A stretch of 8,216 nt of DNA from Gammaproteobacteria bacterium (GTDB lineage Bacteria; Pseudomonadota; Gammaproteobacteria; UBA11654), in the NCBI GenBank assembly GCA_018672815.1, contig JABHDX010000083.1, positions 1-8,216 on the forward strand, given 5' to 3'. Positions 1-7,089 of this stretch are shown one piece after another. The notes beneath the pieces are model-generated. The model was given only the letters and a program-made list of their open reading frames with translations. It was not told the origin of the DNA and searched no databases. Both the position numbers and the translations under genes were made by a program. Position 1 is the first letter of the stretch; each line of letters opens with the position of its first letter.

Positions 1-2
1 TG

Positions 3-734
3 GGCGCAGAAGTTATATCTGTTACAACAGGCGATCAAACTCTAAGGGCTGCTATTGATGAAGCTTTCAGAGATTGGGTGTCTAATCCTGATGATACTTA
101 TTATATTATTGGCTCTGTTGTGGGACCTCACCCATATCCTTTTTTAGTAAGAGAGCTGCAATCAATTATAGGGAAAGAGGCGAGAGAACAAATGATCAGT
201 CAACATGGAGCACTTCCCAATGCAGTTTTCGCTTGCGTTGGGGGCGGCTCGAATGCCATAGGTATTTTTCATGCTTTTTTAGGCGATGAAGAAGTTGAGC
301 TAATCGGAGTTGAGGCAGGAGGAAAAAGCCAAAATTTAGGAGATAATGCTGCAACATTGGCTTCAGGCAAGCCAGGCATTCTTCACGGAAGCTACTCTAT
401 GTTGCTCCATGATAATGATGGGTTAATCCAGGAGACACATTCCGTTTCCGCAGGTCTGGATTACCCTGGTGTGGGCCCTGAGCATGCATTTTTACAATCA
501 ATAGGCAGAGTAAGTTATGTTTCAGCAGAAGACAGTGAAGCATTAGATCAAGTGAAAGAATGTTGTTCTAGTGAAGGTATTTTGCCTGCTTTGGAGAGCG
601 CACATGCTTTTGTTGGAGCAAAAAAATGGGCTCAAAACAATCCAGGTAAAACAGTATTAATTGGTTTGTCAGGACGCGGCGATAAAGACATGCCTACCTT
701 AAGTAAAGCGATGAATAAGGAAACAGTTAAGTGA
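3..734 (+). CDS. trpB: Tryptophan synthase beta chain, C-terminal part (start lies left of window)
   Basis: TrpB is the PLP-dependent beta subunit that condenses indole with L-serine to give L-tryptophan in the cytosolic alpha2beta2 complex. The reading frame is open from base 3, and residues encoded before base 78 (GAEVISVTTGDQTLRAA...) already match TrpB, so the GTG at 78 is internal and the gene is cut by the window edge. About 243 residues are present, roughly the last 60% of a ~400-residue family. Visible motifs are GPHPYP (about fragment residues 43-48), the PLP-phosphate loop GGGSNA (80-85, bases 240-257), the AGLDYPGVGPEH segment, and LSGRGDKD near the C terminus, whose Ser contacts the PLP ring nitrogen in known structures. 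The catalytic Lys and the indole-tunnel residues of the N-terminal half are outside the window. The stop codon overlaps the GTG start of trpA, indicating translational coupling and equal subunit supply. Identity is secure. Confidence 0.97.
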   Translation, partial: GAEVISVTTGDQTLRAAIDEAFRDWVSNPDDTYYIIGSVVGPHPYPFLVRELQSIIGKEAREQMISQHGALPNAVFACVGGGSNAIGIFHAFLGDEEVELIGVEAGGKSQNLGDNAATLASGKPGILHGSYSMLLHDNDGLIQETHSVSAGLDYPGVGPEHAFLQSIGRVSYVSAEDSEALDQVKECCSSEGILPALESAHAFVGAKKWAQNNPGKTVLIGLSGRGDKDMPTLSKAMNKETVK

Positions 735-1492
735 TAGGCAGTAAACGAATAGAGGTAAGTATTAATAATGCTAGAAAAACAGGGCCTGCTATCATTCCAT
801 TTGTTACTGCAGGCTACCCCAAAAAGGAAAGTTTTTTAGGGTTGATTGAAGCTTTGTCCTTATGCTCCGATGTCATTGAGATTGGTGTTCCATTTTCAGA
901 CCCAATGGCAGATGGAGTCACTATTCAAAGATCCAGCCATATAGCTATCGAAAGCGGAGTCAAGTTGAGCTGGATTTTTGACCAATTGAAATTAATTAAA
1001 ATCAACACGCCGATTGTTCTTATGAGTTATCTCAATCCACTGTATGTCTTTGGTTATAGTGAATTGGTTAAGGAGTCAAAAATGGCAGGGGTTGATGGAT
1101 TTATTATCCCTGATTTACCAATCGAAGAGGGCGATGACTTAAGGCAAATCCTCAATAGTAATGATTTAGGTTTAATTCAATTAGTAACACCAGCCACACC
1201 TGAAAGTCGAATAAAACAAATTGCTGATAAAAGTTCTGGGTTTTTATATGCAGTCACAGTAAAAGGAGTAACTGGTGGAGCCCAGAGCCTTTCTAGCGAG
1301 GTTACAACTTATTTAGAAACTGTTAAAGACTTAGCATCAATTCCTGTTTGTGCAGGCTTTGGAGTAAGAAGTAACAGCGATGTAGTACTTTTGGAGCCAT
1401 TTGTTGATGGAGTAATTGTGGGCTCTGCTTTAGTGGAGGCCATTGAGTCAGGCCTTGATCCGATTGACTTCTTAAACGCTTTAAAAAACTAA
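731..1492 (+). CDS. trpA: Tryptophan synthase alpha chain
   Basis: TrpA cleaves indole-3-glycerol phosphate to indole and glyceraldehyde 3-phosphate and passes the indole to TrpB. The 253-residue TIM-barrel protein is slightly shorter than the 268 residues of E. coli TrpA. Residues 46-62 carry the core motif DVIEIGVPFSDPMADG: Glu50 and Asp61 correspond to the catalytic Glu49 and Asp60 of the enteric enzyme. PFVTAGYP (residues 23-30), MSYLNPLYVFG, the loop VKGVTGG and the phosphate-binding IVGSALVEAI near the C terminus are also present. The start chosen is GTG at 731, overlapping the trpB stop as GTGA. An AAGGA Shine-Dalgarno-like run at 717-721 lies 9 nt upstream, and the N terminus lines up with the family from this codon. 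The gene ends in TAA at 1490-1492, sharing two bases with the stop of the convergent sulfotransferase gene, so there is no intergenic terminator after the trp genes. Confidence 0.97.
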   Translation: MIGSKRIEVSINNARKTGPAIIPFVTAGYPKKESFLGLIEALSLCSDVIEIGVPFSDPMADGVTIQRSSHIAIESGVKLSWIFDQLKLIKINTPIVLMSYLNPLYVFGYSELVKESKMAGVDGFIIPDLPIEEGDDLRQILNSNDLGLIQLVTPATPESRIKQIADKSSGFLYAVTVKGVTGGAQSLSSEVTTYLETVKDLASIPVCAGFGVRSNSDVVLLEPFVDGVIVGSALVEAIESGLDPIDFLNALKN

Positions 1493-2604
1493 AGGTCAAA
1501 CTTTGTACGATATTCTTTAAAAAGGTCTTCTATTTTTTCTTGTCTTAAGCCAAAATCTTTTAAAGCATAGTTGTGTTGGGCTCTTTTTTGTTTGGTTTGT
1601 TTGTATATGTAATTTTTCATTCTTTTTTTATTTTGTTGGTTTATTTCAAGACCAAGAGCTTGATAAGCTGACAAAGCCTGCTGCAATGGATTAGCAACAA
1701 AGTCCTTAAAGCTGATATCTATATAGTTTTCTTTTTCTATTAGTTTTCTATCTTCAAGAAAACAGTCAGTGGCATTTTTCCAAAATGACAAGGCATTGAT
1801 GCCTATTTCAGATCTATTGATATTTTTCGTAAAAGGAGTTCGAATGTGAGAGGTGAGACTACTAATTGAAGAAATAGCGTCAACAGGATTTCTATGAATA
1901 AATATAAATTTTGCATTAGGGTAAATTTTTAGTAGTTCAGGTATATGCTGTATATGACAAGGATCTTTTAACAACCAGTTTTTTGGTTTTTGAACCGTTT
2001 CAAGCGCTTGTAAAAACCTGGAATGCCATAATATTGCTGACGTATAGTCACATGTTTTTAGGTAGGCTTCGTACTCAGGCACTTTAGCATTGTAGGCCCA
2101 AGAGATGCTTTTAAAATCAATTGACATAATTTGCTGACATTCTTCTGGAAGGTATGCGCTCATAGTATGCATTTTCATTAAGTTAGGCATTAAAGCCTTA
2201 ATTAGACGTAGTTTTAATTTAGTTTTAAAAACCTTTTTAGTCTTATTGAGCTCATTGTTCGTTATTGGCATCATTTGAAATATTTCCCATGTTAATGGGC
2301 CCCTAAGCGAAGGGTCACAATGCAATAAGTCGAACAAAAAAGTTGTCCCTGATCTTGGTAAGCCAGAGACAATTATTGGGTTTGATGCTTTTGGAAGATT
2401 TTTATTATTAATAAATTGATATAGCTTTGATCTATTTTTGAGTTGATTTAAGATTGCTTGACGAGTTGAGAATTGGCCCAGTAAGTTAAATCCAGATGCA
2501 TTTTTATGGTCCAGCAAGAGAATCGATAGAGGTTCTAAGAATTCATCTTCGCCTAGCGGACCATTAACTTTGTTTAGAATGGAATTAACTTCTGTTGCTA
2601 TCAA
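1489..2604 (-). CDS. PAPS-dependent sulfotransferase family protein (Sulfotransfer_3 type), substrate unknown
   Basis: This 371-residue protein has the layout of bacterial 3'-phosphoadenylylsulfate-dependent sulfotransferases, which move a sulfuryl group onto a hydroxyl or amine. The 5'-phosphosulfate loop is GLPRSGTTFL at residues 81-90. WLLKDPCHI follows at about 210-218, and the 3'-phosphate-binding segment FIFIHRNPVDAISS is at 233-246, with Arg238. The C terminus ALKDFGLRQEKIEDLF...Y is typical of the family. No signal peptide or membrane helix is evident, so it should be cytosolic. The start is TTG at 2604-2602: there is no in-frame ATG near it, and a GAGG lies 5 nt upstream, inside the 9-nt gap after ubiB. 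It is probably co-transcribed with ubiB. Base composition looks low in GC in sampled stretches, but hemX is similar, so transfer is not shown. The acceptor cannot be told from sequence; a lipid, a small alcohol or a quinone derivative are all open. Confidence 0.88.
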   Translation of the reverse strand: MIATEVNSILNKVNGPLGEDEFLEPLSILLLDHKNASGFNLLGQFSTRQAILNQLKNRSKLYQFINNKNLPKASNPIIVSGLPRSGTTFLFDLLHCDPSLRGPLTWEIFQMMPITNNELNKTKKVFKTKLKLRLIKALMPNLMKMHTMSAYLPEECQQIMSIDFKSISWAYNAKVPEYEAYLKTCDYTSAILWHSRFLQALETVQKPKNWLLKDPCHIQHIPELLKIYPNAKFIFIHRNPVDAISSISSLTSHIRTPFTKNINRSEIGINALSFWKNATDCFLEDRKLIEKENYIDISFKDFVANPLQQALSAYQALGLEINQQNKKRMKNYIYKQTKQKRAQHNYALKDFGLRQEKIEDLFKEYRTKFDL

Positions 2605-2613
2605 TACATCCTC
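2605..2613 (-). promoter_or_regulatory. Ribosome binding site deciding the TTG start of the sulfotransferase
   Basis: Read on the minus strand, the bases between the ubiB stop and the TTG codon are GAGGATGTA. GAGG is a good Shine-Dalgarno core with 5 nt to TTG. The ATG inside it (2609-2607) opens only a two-codon frame (ATG TAT TGA) and sits too close to GAGG, so it is unlikely to be the protein start. The placement favours translation of the sulfotransferase coupled to the end of ubiB. Confidence 0.6.
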
Positions 2614-4221
2614 TTATTTTATTGGTTTTCCAAAAAATAGGATCATCAAACCAAGCACAATAAAAATTGAAGCAATACTCAAAGTATAGCTGAGCATTAT
2701 AATTCCTGATATCAAAACCCCCATCCCAATAATGCTTTTATAAATACTTCCTAGGATTGTTTTCAGTTCGGTATTATCAGGCAAGCGGTTTGAGTAGCCT
2801 TCATCAATTAGTTGTCTTGCAAACTGTGGCAACTGTTCTAAGGACTCTCTTATTTCAGGGCCATCGTTTTGAATCTTTTTGAGAAGAGCTTTAAAATCTG
2901 TTTGCTTGGATTCCCAATCTTTTAGTACAGGTCCAGCAGCAGAGATAAAATCCAACTCAGGATACAGTTGGCGACCTAGGCCTTCGATATTCAGCAGTGT
3001 TTTTTCTAGTTGAACCAATTGTGGTTGATTCTCCATTTTGAAGTCTCTAGCAGTTTGAAATAATCGCAACAATAATTGACCAAATGAAATATCTTTTAAA
3101 GGTTTATCAGCAATAGGGTCACACACAGTTCTGATAGAGGCTTCAAACTCATCTTCTCTTGTATCTTTTGGTACCCAACCTGACTGAATAAATAATTGAG
3201 CTATCTTTTTATAATCTTTATTAATAAAAGATGAGAAACTACGGGCCAGATAACGGAGATCTTTTTCCGATAAGCTGCCAACAATTCCAAAATCTACTGC
3301 AGCGTATAAAGGTTTGTTTGGATTACTTACATCAACAAAAACATTTCCTGGATGCATGTCTGCATGAAATAAATTGTGATGAAACACCTGCGTAAAAAAT
3401 ATTTCTACCCCATTTAATGCCAATTGCTTAATGTCTACTCCAGCAGCTTCTAAGGCGTCAATATCATTGATAGGGATACCAAATATACGTTCTTGCACTA
3501 AAATGTTTTGACGACAAAGCTCCCAATGAATTTTTGGCACCTTAATAATATCTGAGCCTTGCCAATTTCTTCCTATTTGTGCACAGTTTGCTGCTTCACG
3601 CATTAAATCTAATTCATTCAGCACTGTTTTTTTATAATCTTGAACCACCTCTAATGGCCTAAGACGCTTTGATTCCTCTGAATAACCAGCCACTAACTTT
3701 GCTAATAAAAATAATATCGCAAGGTCATCTTCCAAGGACTTCATAATATTCGGTCTTAGGATCTTAACGATGACTTCTTCGCCTGTTTTTAACTGAGCTG
3801 AATGGGCTTGTGCTATTGAAGCTGAGGCAAATGCGACGGGGTCAAACCTATCAAATAATTCACTCGAAGGCTTACCGAAAGCATTTTTGATTTCTAGTTC
3901 AGCTAATGTTGCTTCAAATGGAGGGACATTGTCTTGCAGTTTTGATAACTCCATCGCTATATCATTAGGCAATAAATCAGGCCTAGTGGACAAAGATTGA
4001 CCAAACTTTACATAGAGAGGGCCAAGTTTTTCCATAGCTTTTCGAATTCTAACAGCTATAGGGACACTCTGATCAGATCTAAACCATCTTTTAAATGAAA
4101 ACAACAAAACCCACTGAACGTATTTTAGTTTAGGGGCATCTTTGAGTAGCTCATCTAAATGAAAGTCTAGGATTACCCCTTTTATTTTTAGAAGCCTTTT
4201 AATTAGTTTGAATGAGTTCAT
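2614..4221 (-). CDS. ubiB: UbiB, atypical protein kinase-like ubiquinone biosynthesis factor
   Basis: UbiB is a membrane-anchored member of the ABC1/ADCK/COQ8 family needed for ubiquinone synthesis. It has ATPase activity and is thought to help extract or move prenylated intermediates rather than to catalyse a ring step. Counting from the chosen ATG (535 residues), the family signature KFGQ (KxGQ) is at 72-75 and the Ala-rich nucleotide loop ASASIAQ at 132-138. The conserved Lys is near 153, HADMHPGN is at 286-293, and the metal-binding DFG is at 310-312 (DCG in E. coli). Two hydrophobic helices fill about 485-530, as expected for the C-terminal anchor. The open frame extends 11 codons further to a TTG at 4254, inside ubiE. 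I prefer ATG 4221, because it lies 4 nt after the ubiE stop and reproduces the N-terminal length of E. coli UbiB. The Shine-Dalgarno is weak for both. ubiJ, usual between ubiE and ubiB, is absent. Confidence 0.93.
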   Translation of the reverse strand: MNSFKLIKRLLKIKGVILDFHLDELLKDAPKLKYVQWVLLFSFKRWFRSDQSVPIAVRIRKAMEKLGPLYVKFGQSLSTRPDLLPNDIAMELSKLQDNVPPFEATLAELEIKNAFGKPSSELFDRFDPVAFASASIAQAHSAQLKTGEEVIVKILRPNIMKSLEDDLAILFLLAKLVAGYSEESKRLRPLEVVQDYKKTVLNELDLMREAANCAQIGRNWQGSDIIKVPKIHWELCRQNILVQERIFGIPINDIDALEAAGVDIKQLALNGVEIFFTQVFHHNLFHADMHPGNVFVDVSNPNKPLYAAVDFGIVGSLSEKDLRYLARSFSSFINKDYKKIAQLFIQSGWVPKDTREDEFEASIRTVCDPIADKPLKDISFGQLLLRLFQTARDFKMENQPQLVQLEKTLLNIEGLGRQLYPELDFISAAGPVLKDWESKQTDFKALLKKIQNDGPEIRESLEQLPQFARQLIDEGYSNRLPDNTELKTILGSIYKSIIGMGVLISGIIMLSYTLSIASIFIVLGLMILFFGKPIK

Positions 4222-4225
4222 GCTT

Positions 4226-4972
4226 TTATTTTTGACCCACGTGCAGTGCGACAATACCCCCAGTTAGATTAAAATACTCACTGCTTGCAAAACCTGTGTT
4301 ATTAATCATGGTTAATAATTTATCTTGGTCAGGGTGCATCCTAATAGATTCAGCTAGATATTTATAACTATCAGAATCATTAGCAACCCACTCACCCAAT
4401 TTTGGCAAAACATTAAAAGAATAAAAGTCATATAAAGGCGTCAACAACTCATTAGGCTTGGAGAATTCAAGAACCAATAGTTTGCCACCCGGTTTGAGAA
4501 CATTGAGCATTGATTTTAATGCCTCTTCCTTATTCGTTACATTTCTTAATCCAAAAGCAATCGTGATGCAATCAAAAGTGTTGTCTTCAAAAGGCAATTC
4601 CTCGGCATTCGATTGAATGAGAGTAATGTTATTAAAACTACCTTTATCTAAAAGTTTGTTTCGTCCTTCAGAAAGCATTGAGGCATTAATATCGGTTAGT
4701 ATTACAGAACCACTTTTACCCACTTGCTTTGCTAGGGCTTCTGCTAAATCACCGGTTCCTCCAGCAACATCCAACGCTATCATGCCTTCAGTAAGGCCAG
4801 TGTGCATCAGAGTAAATTTCTTCCAAAAACGATGAATTCCCAATGACATTAGGTCATTCATTAGATCGTACTTCCCTGCTACAGAATCAAAAACCTCTGT
4901 AACTTTCTCTGTTTTCTCTGTTTCACTAACTTTTTGGAAACCAAAGTCATGCTCTTTTTTCTCATCTTTCAT
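4226..4972 (-). CDS. ubiE: UbiE, demethylubiquinol/demethylmenaquinol C-methyltransferase
   Basis: UbiE is the SAM-dependent C-methyltransferase that methylates the benzoquinol ring in ubiquinone synthesis and, in organisms that have the pathway, demethylmenaquinol to menaquinol. The 248 residues compare with 251 in E. coli and align almost end to end by eye. The N-terminal FGFQKV (10-15) and [13 protein letters not shown] (31-43) are diagnostic. The SAM-binding motif I is DVAGGTGDL (68-76), [14 protein letters not shown] is at 133-146, [15 protein letters not shown] is at 159-173, and [12 protein letters not shown] is at 205-216. The ATG overlaps the xerC stop as ATGA, with AGGA placed 5 nt upstream inside the last xerC codons, so translation is likely coupled to xerC. 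The gene ends 4 nt before the preferred ubiB start. No defects are visible. Confidence 0.97.
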   Translation of the reverse strand: MKDEKKEHDFGFQKVSETEKTEKVTEVFDSVAGKYDLMNDLMSLGIHRFWKKFTLMHTGLTEGMIALDVAGGTGDLAEALAKQVGKSGSVILTDINASMLSEGRNKLLDKGSFNNITLIQSNAEELPFEDNTFDCITIAFGLRNVTNKEEALKSMLNVLKPGGKLLVLEFSKPNELLTPLYDFYSFNVLPKLGEWVANDSDSYKYLAESIRMHPDQDKLLTMINNTGFASSEYFNLTGGIVALHVGQK

Positions 4973-5868
4973 TTTTTTCCTGATCTTGGGTGTGCCTTAT
5001 CGTAAGTTTCAGCTAGATGTTGAAAGTCCAGGTGAGTATATATTTGTGTGGTCGCGATGTCACTATGACCTAGCAACTCTTGAACTGCTCTTAAATCTCC
5101 GCTAGCTTCTAATAAGTGGGTAGCAAAACTATGTCTTAGTAAGTGTGGATAAACATCTTTTTTCAGTCCATTTTTTTTAGCCCAATGATTAAGTCTGCTT
5201 TGTACAGATCTTCGACTCAATCGAGTTCCTCTATTGCCAACAAAAAGAGCTTCTTCATCTAAGTTAGCTAATTGCCCGCGAACATCCAACCAAGCTCTGA
5301 TCGCTTGAACTGCTTTTGACCCAATAGGCAACATCCTTCTCTTGTTTCCTTTTCCAATCACAGTGAGGCTTTTATCTTGTAGATTTAAATCTACAGGGTT
5401 CATGGTGACTAATTCAGACAGCCTTAACCCAGACGAATATAGTAGCTCAAGGATCGCTTTATCTCTCAGGCTTATTGGATCTTCTTTAGTGATATTTAAT
5501 AATTGATTTATTTGATCCACATCCAATACATCTGGCAACCTTCTAGGCGCCTTAGGTGTTTTAATTCCATCTGCGGGATTATTTTTGATTAAATTCTCTC
5601 TCAATAAATAGTTCATAAAGCTTCTAATACCAGAGAGACGCCTTTGTATACTCCTAGGCCCTAACCCTTCGATAAATATAGAGGAAATAAAGCTTCGTAT
5701 ATGATGAGGCCTTAGATCAGCCCAAGAAGAAACTTGTTTTTCGATGCAATAACTTTCCAGGGTTGAAAGATCTTTTCTATAGCTAGTTATAGTATGTTGA
5801 GATAATCTTCTTTCCGTCTCTAGGTGAAGAATAAATTTCTCTCTTAATATTTTTAATTGTTCCTGCAT
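4969..5868 (-). CDS. xerC: Tyrosine recombinase XerC
   Basis: XerC acts with XerD at the chromosomal dif site to resolve chromosome dimers at division, with FtsK as activator. The 299 residues match the XerC/D length (E. coli XerC 298). The N-terminal SAM-like DNA-binding domain (about 1-105) contains [16 protein letters not shown]. All six catalytic positions of the tyrosine recombinase family are visible: Arg149 (SGLRLSEL), Lys173 (GKGNKRR), His242 and Arg245 ([12 protein letters not shown]), His268 ([10 protein letters not shown]) and the nucleophile Tyr277 (IYTHLD). XerC rather than XerD is chosen from the N-terminal wording and the [18 protein letters not shown] segment; a phage-type integrase is unlikely given the housekeeping neighbours and canonical length. 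The usual dapF-xerC neighbourhood is missing; instead the gene lies between hemY and ubiE. The ATG at 5868 has no clear Shine-Dalgarno, and the 64-nt space upstream could hold a promoter. Confidence 0.93.
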   Translation of the reverse strand: MQEQLKILREKFILHLETERRLSQHTITSYRKDLSTLESYCIEKQVSSWADLRPHHIRSFISSIFIEGLGPRSIQRRLSGIRSFMNYLLRENLIKNNPADGIKTPKAPRRLPDVLDVDQINQLLNITKEDPISLRDKAILELLYSSGLRLSELVTMNPVDLNLQDKSLTVIGKGNKRRMLPIGSKAVQAIRAWLDVRGQLANLDEEALFVGNRGTRLSRRSVQSRLNHWAKKNGLKKDVYPHLLRHSFATHLLEASGDLRAVQELLGHSDIATTQIYTHLDFQHLAETYDKAHPRSGKK

Positions 5869-5908
5869 AGTTTTATTTGATGAAAATGATAACTACAGTT
5901 TTTGTTTT

Positions 5909-5937
5909 ACTATAGACAGTGACTCTAGAGCATTATA
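5909..5937 (-). promoter_or_regulatory. Possible weak promoter elements upstream of xerC
   Basis: The 64-nt gap between hemY and xerC is the largest space inside the minus-strand cluster. Read on the minus strand, a perfect -10 hexamer TATAAT occurs at 5937-5932, overlapping the hemY stop, and a near-consensus TATAGT at 5914-5909. Neither has a convincing -35 box at 16-18 nt. An 8-bp palindrome CTCTAGAG (5923-5930) lies between them. In AT-rich DNA such hexamers arise by chance, so this is only a candidate internal promoter; readthrough from hemXY is equally possible. Confidence 0.2.
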
Positions 5938-7087
5938 TTAAATTTTTAGCCTTATGAAGCACTTCCACCGCATCTTCTTTTTGGCCTAGCTCAAGAAAAA
6001 TTAAGCCAAGCTCATTATATTTTTCTACGGTTGGAAGATACTCAATGGATCGTTCCATGCATTGTTTTGATTTAGACCACAAACCATCTCTTTTTGCTAA
6101 TCGAGAGGATAGTAGCCATAAGTTGGCATCTCTAGGCCTTTCTTCTGTCCATAGATCAGCTCGTCTTGAAAGCGTTGCTAGGTCTGGGTTATTTAAGAGT
6201 TCATAAATTTCAATTAGGCTAGAATTCCATGTTTTTGGTATTGTCTTTCTGAGTTCTTTTTCTGCAATAGCATGTTCATCATGATTCATCATTGATCGAT
6301 ATTTACATAAAAGCAGCTCTGGCTGACTTTTTAATTCTTTTGGGATTGTTAGCCAGCTTTTTGTAAATAATTCCTGGTTATCCGTACAGCCATTTAGAAA
6401 TTTTTGGAGTGAGACTATAAGCTTTTCTTTTAAGGCTTTGTTTAGGGAGCCATGGCCTATAATTGCTGGTAAATAATGAGCCATAGAGTCATCTATGGAG
6501 GTTTTTGAAAACAGATCAACCATCAGCCTTAATGCTGATGTGTTTTTATTATCAGCTATTAAAATATGCTCCAATACATTCCACGCTTCTATATATTGTT
6601 CTGATTCCAGCAAGAGTTTTGTATTCTTGAGGTTTATATAAGATTCCAGTTTGGGGTATGCATCCAATGATTTTGCCAGCCAATCAGATCGTAATTCTTG
6701 TTCTTCCATATAATGTGCCGCAGTAAAACCAGCTAAATAAGTATCTATAGACAGTGATATTTCTGAAGAAATAGACCTTAATTTACGCTCTGCTTTACTA
6801 AAATTTCCCTGACTCATCAGTATCATAGCTTCATGGGTTTTTTGGTTTGCTTTTTTTTCTCTTTTTTGGTTTAAGCGTTCTTTTAGGTATTTTGGAGAGC
6901 TCCATATGAGAGAGAGTACTCTCACCAAAAAATACAGAACAATTAACAGCAATAAAAAGACAGGCAATGAAGCTTCAACAGAGTAAGTTAAAAATTCAAT
7001 CAATACATAGCCATTATCTTCAATGAGGTAGTGAACACCCAACCCAATGATAATAATAGTAAAAAAAAACAATATTTTAGATCTCAT
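5933..7087 (-). CDS. hemY: HemY-like inner-membrane TPR protein linked to heme biosynthesis
   Basis: This is the proteobacterial HemY (HemY_N family), not the protoporphyrinogen oxidase called HemY in Bacillus. Its role is not settled; it is associated with heme or tetrapyrrole metabolism through its operon with hemX. The 384 residues show two N-terminal hydrophobic helices (about 3-22 and 40-62), separated by the family-like stretch DNGYVLIEFLTYSVE (24-38). A basic segment full of Lys/Arg (67-83) follows, then helical repeats. EAMILMSQGNFSKAERKL (86-103) and the C-terminal YNELGLIFLELGQKEDAVEVL read as TPR-type helix pairs. The layout matches E. coli HemY (about 400 residues). The ATG lies 2 nt after the hemX stop, with only a weak TGGA-type ribosome site in the hemX tail, so the pair is almost certainly co-translated. 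Sequence similarity in the repeat region is low, but topology plus context make the call firm. Confidence 0.88.
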   Translation of the reverse strand: MRSKILFFFTIIIIGLGVHYLIEDNGYVLIEFLTYSVEASLPVFLLLLIVLYFLVRVLSLIWSSPKYLKERLNQKREKKANQKTHEAMILMSQGNFSKAERKLRSISSEISLSIDTYLAGFTAAHYMEEQELRSDWLAKSLDAYPKLESYINLKNTKLLLESEQYIEAWNVLEHILIADNKNTSALRLMVDLFSKTSIDDSMAHYLPAIIGHGSLNKALKEKLIVSLQKFLNGCTDNQELFTKSWLTIPKELKSQPELLLCKYRSMMNHDEHAIAEKELRKTIPKTWNSSLIEIYELLNNPDLATLSRRADLWTEERPRDANLWLLSSRLAKRDGLWSKSKQCMERSIEYLPTVEKYNELGLIFLELGQKEDAVEVLHKAKNLI

Positions 7088-7089
7088 GA

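Noticed and set aside
78..80. GTG at 78 as the start of trpB
   Set aside because: The same frame is open upstream to base 3 and encodes sequence matching TrpB, so this is an internal valine codon.
1489..2604. Sulfotransferase as a horizontally acquired island
   Set aside because: Some stretches look lower in GC than trpA and ubiE, but hemX is equally AT-rich, and there are no flanking repeats, integrase scars or tRNA. Composition alone does not support transfer.
4617..4835. 72-codon open frame on the plus strand inside ubiE
   Set aside because: It is entirely antisense to the well-conserved SAM-binding part of ubiE, has no recognisable product and no clear ribosome site.
4969..5868. XerC-like gene as a phage or island integrase
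   Set aside because: Length, catalytic residues and N-terminal segment fit the housekeeping XerC, it overlaps ubiE by ATGA, and no attachment-site repeats or cargo genes surround it.
5923..5930. Palindrome CTCTAGAG as an operator or recombination site
   Set aside because: Eight bases, single copy, no second arm and no resemblance to the dif consensus; expected by chance.
6841..6875. Runs of T in the plus strand as a terminator
   Set aside because: They are the complement of Lys-rich codons in hemY (the basic segment after its second membrane helix) and are not preceded by a stable hairpin.
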